Shown here piece after piece: positions 1-4,589 of a stretch of DNA of 6,146 nucleotides. The DNA lies in the NCBI GenBank assembly GCA_003567615.1, contig PWZC01000437.1, positions 1 to 6,146 on the forward strand, read 5' to 3'. This DNA comes from Gemmatimonadota bacterium. GTDB taxonomy: Bacteria > Gemmatimonadota > Gemmatimonadetes > Longimicrobiales > Gaopeijiaceae. The notes under the pieces are model-generated. The model made no database searches. It saw nothing but the letters and a program-made list of their open reading frames with translations, and was not told the DNA's origin. Made by a program: the position numbers and the translations under genes. Each line of letters begins with the position of its first letter. The stretch's first letter is position 1.

Positions 1-531
1 GATACCCCCGTTACCGAGCTGGCCGGGTCCACGGTGGGGATCCTGGGGTACGGGGGAATCGGCCGGGAGGTCGGTGGCCGGGTGGAGGCGCTGGGGGCCC
101 ATGTGCTCAAGCTGCGACGGAGCGGGGGGGATCCCCTGGAGCGCATCCTCGCCGAGAGCCACGTGGTGGTGGTGTCGGTACCGGACACGCCGGACACCCG
201 GGGTCTGCTGACCCGGGACCGGCTCCGAAGCCTGCGCCCGGGTGCGATCCTGGTGAACGTCTCCCGGGGGAGGATCGTGGATGAGGATGCGCTGGTGGAG
301 TGCCTCCGGGAGGGCCGGATCCGGGGTGCCGGGCTGGACGTCTTCCAGAAGGAACCCCTTTCCCCCGACTCGCCCCTCTGGTCCCTTCCCAACGTCCTCC
401 TCACCCCGCATGTGTCTGCCGTGAGTCGGGGGTTCTGGCGCCGCGAGACGGAGCTGATCGTGGAAAACTTCAGCCGGTTCCTGGAGGGCCGTCCCCTGCG
501 GAACCTGGTGGATCGGGAGGCGGGCTACTGA
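1..531 (+). CDS. D-isomer-specific 2-hydroxyacid dehydrogenase (C-terminal part, 5' truncated)
   Basis: This is the NAD(P)-binding and C-terminal catalytic part of a cytosolic D-2-hydroxyacid dehydrogenase, a family that interconverts 2-keto acids and D-2-hydroxy acids. The frame is open from base 1 (DTPVTELAGSTVGILGYGGI), so the true start lies upstream; 176 residues are visible and roughly 140 are missing compared with typical members. Numbering from base 1, the Rossmann motif GYGGIG is at residues 16-21. The substrate-binding Arg is R89 in NVSRGRIVDE, the catalytic-pair Glu is E118 in FQKEPL, and the acid/base His is H137 in LTPHVS. All three expected active-site residues are present. The position where NAD-dependent members carry Asp after the second beta strand is R39, followed by R40, which suggests NADP(H) use. 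The substrate cannot be named. The C-terminus looks complete and family-typical. Its last 62 bases overlap the convergent mazG. An internal GTG at 34 falls within the Rossmann fold and is not the start. Confidence 0.93.
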   Translation, partial: DTPVTELAGSTVGILGYGGIGREVGGRVEALGAHVLKLRRSGGDPLERILAESHVVVVSVPDTPDTRGLLTRDRLRSLRPGAILVNVSRGRIVDEDALVECLREGRIRGAGLDVFQKEPLSPDSPLWSLPNVLLTPHVSAVSRGFWRRETELIVENFSRFLEGRPLRNLVDREAGY

Positions 532-1321
532 GGGACACCTTCACCTCGTCCCACAGTCGGTCCAGCTCTTCCAGCGACGCGCCAGGGAGTGGCACACCCC
601 GCTCCCGGGCCAGGGCTTCCAGCGCCTGAAAGCGTGCCTCGAACTTCCGGTTCGCCCGGCGGAGCGCCGTCATGGGATGCACCCCGGCCAGGCGGGCCAC
701 ATTCACCACAGAGAAGAGCAGATCGCCCACCTCTTCCGACAGCCGGTCCGGGTCCGCCTCCGCCAGTTCAGCCTCCACCTCTTCCACCTCTTCCCGGAGC
801 TTGTCCAGTGCCCCCTCGGTCGTGTCCCAGTCGAAGCCCACGCCGGACGCCTTCTGCTGGCAGCGATAGGCCCGGAGCAGGGGATCGAGACTGCGGGGAA
901 GGCCTTCCAGGACACTGGTTTTCCGAGCGCCCTTTTCCCGGGCCTTGATGGCTTCCCAGCTCTCCCGCTCACCCAGTCCGAAGAGGTGGGGGTGGCGGCG
1001 GATCATCTTCTCCTCCAACTCCCGGACCACCTCGTCCCGGGCGAAGTGGCCGGCCTCTTCCGCCACGATCACCTGGAAGGCCAGGTTCAGGAGAAGGTCG
1101 CCGAGCTCGCCTCGGAGCTGCCCCGTGTCACCGGACTGGATGGCGTCCACGGTCTCGTGGGTTTCTTCCAGGAGGTGGGGGATCAGGGACTCGGCGGTCT
1201 GCTTCCGGTCCCAGGGACAGTGGGCGCGCAGGTACTCCACCAGGGCCAACGCCCGGTCCAGCACCCCCTCCACCGGAGGGAAGGGTCCGGCGTCGGCGAG
1301 TTCGGCAGGGGTCGGGGGCAC
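470..1321 (-). CDS. mazG: Nucleoside triphosphate pyrophosphohydrolase MazG
   Basis: MazG hydrolyses (d)NTPs to NMP and pyrophosphate in the cytoplasm, cleaning the nucleotide pool; in E. coli it also influences ppGpp levels. The 283-residue product has the two tandem MazG domains of the long form (E. coli about 263). Domain 1 begins with CPWDRKQT (35-42), then EE at 52-53, E56 and the ELGD motif (72-75), followed by KMIRRHPHLFG (105-115). Domain 2 has REEVEEVEAEL (176-186) and EEVGDLLF (196-203), then RRANRKFEARF and a terminal LDRLWDEVK (253-261). Both sets of Mg-binding acidic residues are intact. The start is GTG at 1319-1321; I see no clear Shine-Dalgarno, and an internal GTG at V17 or V20 would still keep both domains, so the start is uncertain. 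Residues 263-283 are a Pro/Gly/Ser-rich tail beyond the usual end, lying antisense to the dehydrogenase gene. The gene is divergent from alr. Confidence 0.95.
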   Translation of the reverse strand: MPPTPAELADAGPFPPVEGVLDRALALVEYLRAHCPWDRKQTAESLIPHLLEETHETVDAIQSGDTGQLRGELGDLLLNLAFQVIVAEEAGHFARDEVVRELEEKMIRRHPHLFGLGERESWEAIKAREKGARKTSVLEGLPRSLDPLLRAYRCQQKASGVGFDWDTTEGALDKLREEVEEVEAELAEADPDRLSEEVGDLLFSVVNVARLAGVHPMTALRRANRKFEARFQALEALARERGVPLPGASLEELDRLWDEVKVSLSSPPPDPPGSAGDGPPGTG

Positions 1322-1353
1322 GGGACAGGCCTGGGTGCGGGGGGGAAGGGGGG
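1308..1353 (+). other. G-tract cluster, possible G-quadruplex
   Basis: The plus strand carries six runs of three or more G within 46 bases: 1308-1311, 1314-1318, 1322-1324, 1333-1335, 1339-1345 and 1348-1353. Most spacers are 2 to 3 bases and the longest is 8. This fits the pattern for an intramolecular quadruplex. It covers the mazG start codon and its upstream leader (C-rich on the mazG transcript) and sits on the coding strand just upstream of alr. Whether it folds or has a role is inference; long G runs are less surprising in such GC-rich DNA. Confidence 0.4.
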
Positions 1354-1397
1354 CTCGGCCTTGCTAGAGGCTCATTTTCTCGCATCTTTCACCGACC
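1354..1397. promoter_or_regulatory. Probable divergent promoter region between mazG and alr
   Basis: Only 76 bases separate the divergent mazG and alr starts, so promoters for both must lie here or inside the genes. The stretch nearest alr (1361-1390) is AT-richer than its surroundings. For alr, TTGCTA at 1361-1366 is a 4-of-6 match to a -35 box, but the hexamer at 1383-1388 (CATCTT) is a poor -10 and would place transcription initiation almost at the alr ATG. No convincing box is visible for mazG. No Shine-Dalgarno precedes the alr ATG. The region is called from position rather than from strong motifs. Confidence 0.3.
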
Positions 1398-2606
1398 ATG
1401 TCAACCGATCTCCGCTCCCGCGCCTGGCTTGAAATCCGACCCTCCGCCCTTCGACGGAACCTGGAACGGATCCAGGCGCTGACGGGGAAGGACTCGCCGG
1501 TGGTGCCCATGGTCAAGGCCAACGCCTACGGCCTGGGGATGGCGGAGGCCGTCCGGACCCTCGGGCCCCTATCGCCGTGGGGGTGGGGTGTGGCCACCGT
1601 GGCGGAGGGACGGCTGCTGCGCGTCCTGGTTCCCGAAGGACGCATCCTGGTCTTCTCTCCGGCGGCGCCGGATGAGGCCGATCCCGGGCTCGAGGCCGGC
1701 CTCACCTTCTGCGTCTCCGATCTGGCGTTCCTCGACCGGCTGGCAAGGAACGCCCGACGTCTCGATGGGACCGGGACCATCCTCGTGGAGGTGGATACGG
1801 GGATGGGTCGGGCCGGACTCGACTGGCGCCAGGCCGAGCACTGGATCCCCCGGGTCCGGGCCATCCTGGCGGAATCCGGCGCCCGGCTGTCGTGGGAGGG
1901 GATCTTCACCCACTTCCACTCTGCCGACGAGGATGACCCGGCTTCGGTGGACGTCCAGGCCCGGCGCTTCGCCGAGGTCCGTCGACGGCTTCCGGAGCTT
2001 CCGGCCCACCTGTGCAATTCGGCCGGGGCCCTGCGCTTTCCGGAGCTGGCACCACGGGGGATCCGTCCCGGGATCTTCGTGTACGGCGGTTCTGCGGGGG
2101 TGGGGCTACCGGATCCGGAGGAAGTGGTATCGCTCCGGGCCCGGGTCACCCTCATCCGCGACGTGCCTGCGGGAACCACCGTGGGGTACGGCGCCACGTA
2201 CCGGGCCAGCCGCCGTGAGCGCTGGGCCACCTTGGGGATCGGGTACGGCGATGGGCTTCGCCGCGCACTCTCCAACGCCGGTCACGTCCTCCTCGGCGGG
2301 CGCCGGGCCGCCATCGTCGGACGGATCTCAATGGACATGACCGTGGTAGATGTCACGGATCTTCCACCCGTCCGAGCCGGTCAGGTGGCCACCCTCCTGG
2401 GAACGGACGGTGGGGCGGCCGGTCCTGAGGGCCTGTCCGGGGCGGGGGGAGCTCACGAGCCGACGGATCGCATCACCCTGGAAGAAATGGCGCACCTGGT
2501 GGACACCAACAACTACGAGATCCTCACGGGATTCACGCAGCGGCTCCCGCGTGTCTGGCTCTGGGACGAGCGCGTGGATCCCGGGACCGGGAAGGAATCC
2601 ACGTGA
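1398..2606 (+). CDS. alr: Alanine racemase
   Basis: This PLP enzyme interconverts L- and D-alanine in the cytoplasm, supplying D-Ala for peptidoglycan. The product is 402 residues, slightly longer than the usual 360-390. The N-terminal TIM barrel starts with WLEIRPSALRRNL (10-22). The PLP-binding lysine is K40 in MVKANAYGLG (38-47). VDTGMGRAG follows at 132-140, THFHSAD at 171-177 and RPGIFVYGG at 223-231. The second catalytic base is Y264 in VGYGATY (262-268), then GIGYGDG (280-286), GRISMDM (308-314), and the closing TNNYEILT (370-377) and RLPRVW (382-387). Two oddities: E131 stands where well-studied enzymes have the carbamylated lysine (Lys129 in the Geobacillus enzyme), and a Gly/Ala-rich insert lies at about 337-353. 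ATG at 1398 is the only sensible start, because the frame is closed by TAG at 1365-1367; it has no visible Shine-Dalgarno. Its TGA overlaps the cdd GTG by four bases (GTGA), indicating coupling. Confidence 0.97.
   Translation: MSTDLRSRAWLEIRPSALRRNLERIQALTGKDSPVVPMVKANAYGLGMAEAVRTLGPLSPWGWGVATVAEGRLLRVLVPEGRILVFSPAAPDEADPGLEAGLTFCVSDLAFLDRLARNARRLDGTGTILVEVDTGMGRAGLDWRQAEHWIPRVRAILAESGARLSWEGIFTHFHSADEDDPASVDVQARRFAEVRRRLPELPAHLCNSAGALRFPELAPRGIRPGIFVYGGSAGVGLPDPEEVVSLRARVTLIRDVPAGTTVGYGATYRASRRERWATLGIGYGDGLRRALSNAGHVLLGGRRAAIVGRISMDMTVVDVTDLPPVRAGQVATLLGTDGGAAGPEGLSGAGGAHEPTDRITLEEMAHLVDTNNYEILTGFTQRLPRVWLWDERVDPGTGKEST
2589..2597 (+). promoter_or_regulatory. Ribosome binding site of cdd
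   Basis: GGGAAGGAA lies inside the 3' end of alr, with its AAGGA core (2592-2596) six bases before the GTG at 2603. It supports the GTG start of cdd despite the unusual N-terminal extension; I saw no better in-frame start before the conserved domain. Confidence 0.7.
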
Positions 2607-3205
2607 GTCCGGATTCGTACGATTCCCATGGAGGACGAGCGAGCGGTGCCCAGGAAGCGCGAGGAAGCGGTGCGAAGGAGCTGATCCGCCGGGCGTGGAG
2701 CGCACGGAAGCAGGCATACGCCCCCTATTCCCGGTTTCAGGTGGGGGCGGCGCTGGAGACGGAGGATGGCTCGGTCTTTTCCGGGGTGAATGTGGAGAAC
2801 GCATCCTACGGCCTGACCGTCTGCGCCGAGCGCAACGCGGTAGCGGCGGCTCTGGCGGCGGGGCACCGACGATTCGTCCGGATTGCCATTGCCACCGAAG
2901 CCAACCTGGCCACTCCCCCGTGCGGGGCGTGCCGACAGGTCCTGGCTGAGTTCGCCCCGGATCTCGAAGTCCACTCCGACGTGCCCGGTCACCGGATGAT
3001 GTGGCGGTTGGACGAGCTTCTGCCGGCTCGCTTTGCCTCTGACGGGTTGCCGGCCCCGGCCTCTTCCGGCGGATCGCCGACTCGGGAGGGCTCCCCCTCC
3101 GCCGAGCCCGATCCGTCCACCCTCGAGGCATCTCAGGCCACCCCGAGCGCCTCTTCGGGGTACGACGCGGATACCACGATGCACGGTTCCACCACCAAAG
3201 GATGA
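2603..3205 (+). CDS. cdd: Cytidine deaminase with long C-terminal tail
   Basis: A zinc enzyme that deaminates cytidine and deoxycytidine to uridine and deoxyuridine in pyrimidine salvage. The catalytic domain spans about residues 24-145: AYAPYSRFQVGAAL (38-51), then GVNVENASYGLTVCAERNA (61-79), with C74 as zinc ligand and E76 as proton shuttle, and PCGACRQVL (106-114), with C107 and C110 as the other zinc ligands. LDELLPARF (136-144) is the usual end of the homotetrameric form. The family is normally about 130 residues, but this product has 200. It carries about 23 extra N-terminal residues rich in Gly, Ser and Arg, and about 55 C-terminal residues rich in Ser, Pro, Ala and Thr that look disordered and show no domain. 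The GTG start overlaps the alr stop and has a good ribosome binding site. The stop lies four bases before the next start. The enzyme identity is firm; the tails are unexplained. Confidence 0.95.
   Translation: MSPDSYDSHGGRASGAQEARGSGAKELIRRAWSARKQAYAPYSRFQVGAALETEDGSVFSGVNVENASYGLTVCAERNAVAAALAAGHRRFVRIAIATEANLATPPCGACRQVLAEFAPDLEVHSDVPGHRMMWRLDELLPARFASDGLPAPASSGGSPTREGSPSAEPDPSTLEASQATPSASSGYDADTTMHGSTTKG
3197..3202 (+). promoter_or_regulatory. Ribosome binding site fixing the GTG start at 3210
   Basis: AAAGGA ends seven bases before the GTG at 3210, at the very end of cdd. The frame is open much further upstream (to an ATG at 3033), but that region lies within cdd and would place Pro/Arg-rich residues ahead of a signal peptide. 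The ribosome binding site and the signal-peptide position together select GTG 3210. Confidence 0.7.
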
Positions 3206-3213
3206 ACGGGTGA
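3202..3213 (+). other. Three-codon ORF bridging cdd and the next gene
   Basis: ATG AAC GGG TGA reads Met-Asn-Gly-stop. Its ATG overlaps the cdd TGA (ATGA, 3202-3205), and its own TGA overlaps the GTG start of the downstream gene (GTGA, 3210-3213). It could relay terminating ribosomes from one gene to the next, but it has no ribosome binding site at a proper distance of its own. Coincidence is quite possible. Confidence 0.25.
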
Positions 3214-4589
3214 CACTCGAACCTCGCCAGCCCCGGCCCCGGGGCCGCGCACGCTCCCTCCCGACCTCCCTCTCCACGGCGTGGATGGCCGCCCTGATGG
3301 TGGCCCTGGTGGGAGTCGGGTGCACCGACGCCGTTCCGACCCTGGACGACGGGGACTCCATTCCCGTGGATGCTCGCACCGTTGAGGTCATCGTCCCCTT
3401 CTCCGACTTCGTGGAGTCGATGGACGTGTTCGCCGGGTTCGGGTCCCGGTCCGACGCCCCGGCCCTCCACGTGGCGCTGGACTACGAAGGCGACTTCCAG
3501 GCCCGATCCCTGGTCCGCTTCGGTGTCCTGCCCCGGACCGTTCAGGTCTTTCCCCCCGGCGAAACCCAGACCGTCGCGGATTCGGCCTACGTACCGGTGG
3601 GTGGACGCCTGGTGGTCACCATGGACACCATCCGATTCCCTACCGCCGAACCGGTGGAATTGGAGGCTGGGGCCATCCTCTCGGAGTGGGACGTCGTGAC
3701 CGCCGGCTGGGAGGCGGCGGTGGATACCCTGGGCGGCGTCCGCATGTGGGACGAGCCCGGCGGTGGACCCGTTCGGGATCTGGGTCGGGCCATGTGGAAC
3801 GCGCAGGAAGGGGATACGGTGGTCTTCGCGGTGGACAGCGTGACCGCCACGGCCTGGGCCACGGAATCGAACCCGGCCCTGCGCGCCGCCCGGATCTCCA
3901 GCGCCACCTCCGGCGCCCTCATGGAGCTGCGGACGGCCCGGTTCGTGGCCGATGTCCGCTCGTCGGTGAATCCGGACACGGTGGTCAGCATTTCGGCCGG
4001 CGCCACCGGATCCACCTTCATCTACTCGCCGGAGCCGGGGGTCAGCCCGACTGAGATCCGCATCGGTGGAGCTCCGTCACGACGGGCGTTCCTTCGGTTC
4101 AACCTCCCCACCCGCTTCGAGCCCGGTTCACAGGTTTGCCAGGAGCTGGGCGATCTCTGTCCGTTGGACATCAACCCGGACCGGGTCATCTACGCGGGCC
4201 TGGTCCTGACGGGGAAGGGGTCCGAACCAGCCGTATTCACGCCCCGCGACACCATCCGCATGGATGCTCGTCCGGCGCTGGCGGAAGGGCGAATCCCCCG
4301 GTCTCCGCTGGGCTCCGCCATTCCCGCCCAGCCCCGGCCCCTCCTCCCTGACGCTCTCCGGGAGGGGCGGCGCGTCGAGGTGCCCATCACCGCCTATGTG
4401 GAGTCGCTCCTGGCGCAGGACCTCGGCCTCCGGGACGAGGAGGCCGGGGAGGTACCGCGCACGGTGGCACTGCTCTCCCCCTTCGAGCCCACCGGGTTCA
4501 CCTTTGCCAGCTTCGTGGGGCCCGGGCAGGAGGGTGAGCCCTTCCTGCGATTGATCCTGACCCTCTCGGAAGGGGAGCTCCTGCCATGA
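3210..4589 (+). CDS. Secreted or lipoprotein-like protein of unknown function
   Basis: I do not recognise a named family. From GTG 3210 the product is 459 residues. The N-terminus is an Arg-rich n-region (residues 6-15), a hydrophobic core (about 24-36) and LVGVGC ending at C38, so lipidation is likely. However, the -3 residue is Gly, not the usual Leu/Val/Ile, so ordinary secretion remains possible. After lipidation the +2 residue would be Thr, compatible with the outer membrane. The mature part is beta-rich with alternating hydrophobic residues. Two stretches resemble each other, ARSLVRFGVLP (98-108) and RRAFLRFNLP (about 291-300), and recall the conserved RxxLRFdLp core of DNRLRE-type surface modules; this is a tentative resemblance. 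C310 and C317 could form a disulphide, fitting an exported protein. The gene lies four bases after cdd and overlaps the downstream barrel gene by ATGA, so the two envelope proteins are probably made together. Confidence 0.85.
   Translation: MTLEPRQPRPRGRARSLPTSLSTAWMAALMVALVGVGCTDAVPTLDDGDSIPVDARTVEVIVPFSDFVESMDVFAGFGSRSDAPALHVALDYEGDFQARSLVRFGVLPRTVQVFPPGETQTVADSAYVPVGGRLVVTMDTIRFPTAEPVELEAGAILSEWDVVTAGWEAAVDTLGGVRMWDEPGGGPVRDLGRAMWNAQEGDTVVFAVDSVTATAWATESNPALRAARISSATSGALMELRTARFVADVRSSVNPDTVVSISAGATGSTFIYSPEPGVSPTEIRIGGAPSRRAFLRFNLPTRFEPGSQVCQELGDLCPLDINPDRVIYAGLVLTGKGSEPAVFTPRDTIRMDARPALAEGRIPRSPLGSAIPAQPRPLLPDALREGRRVEVPITAYVESLLAQDLGLRDEEAGEVPRTVALLSPFEPTGFTFASFVGPGQEGEPFLRLILTLSEGELLP
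4568..4577 (+). promoter_or_regulatory. Ribosome binding site of the beta-barrel gene
   Basis: GGAAGGGGAG sits within the end of the lipoprotein-like gene, eight bases before the ATG at 4586. It supports that start, which gives a normal signal peptide and an ATGA stop-start overlap. Confidence 0.65.

Noticed and set aside
532..560. Possible bidirectional terminator between the dehydrogenase and mazG
   Set aside because: The genes overlap, and I saw no hairpin followed by a T-run around either stop codon.
677..1432. Long plus-strand open frame (251 codons) opposite mazG
   Set aside because: It lies antisense to a gene with clear MazG motifs and shows no recognisable motif. High G+C at third codon positions commonly leaves the opposite strand open.
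3033..3209. Earlier in-frame ATG at 3033 for the lipoprotein-like gene
   Set aside because: It would overlap cdd by 173 bases and add 59 Pro/Arg-rich residues before a clear signal peptide. GTG 3210 has a well-placed ribosome binding site.
2328..3470. Long minus-strand open frames (up to 380 codons) opposite alr, cdd and the lipoprotein gene
   Set aside because: They cross three convincingly coding genes and their translations are Arg/Pro/Gly-rich with no domain, as expected for antisense shadows in GC-rich DNA.
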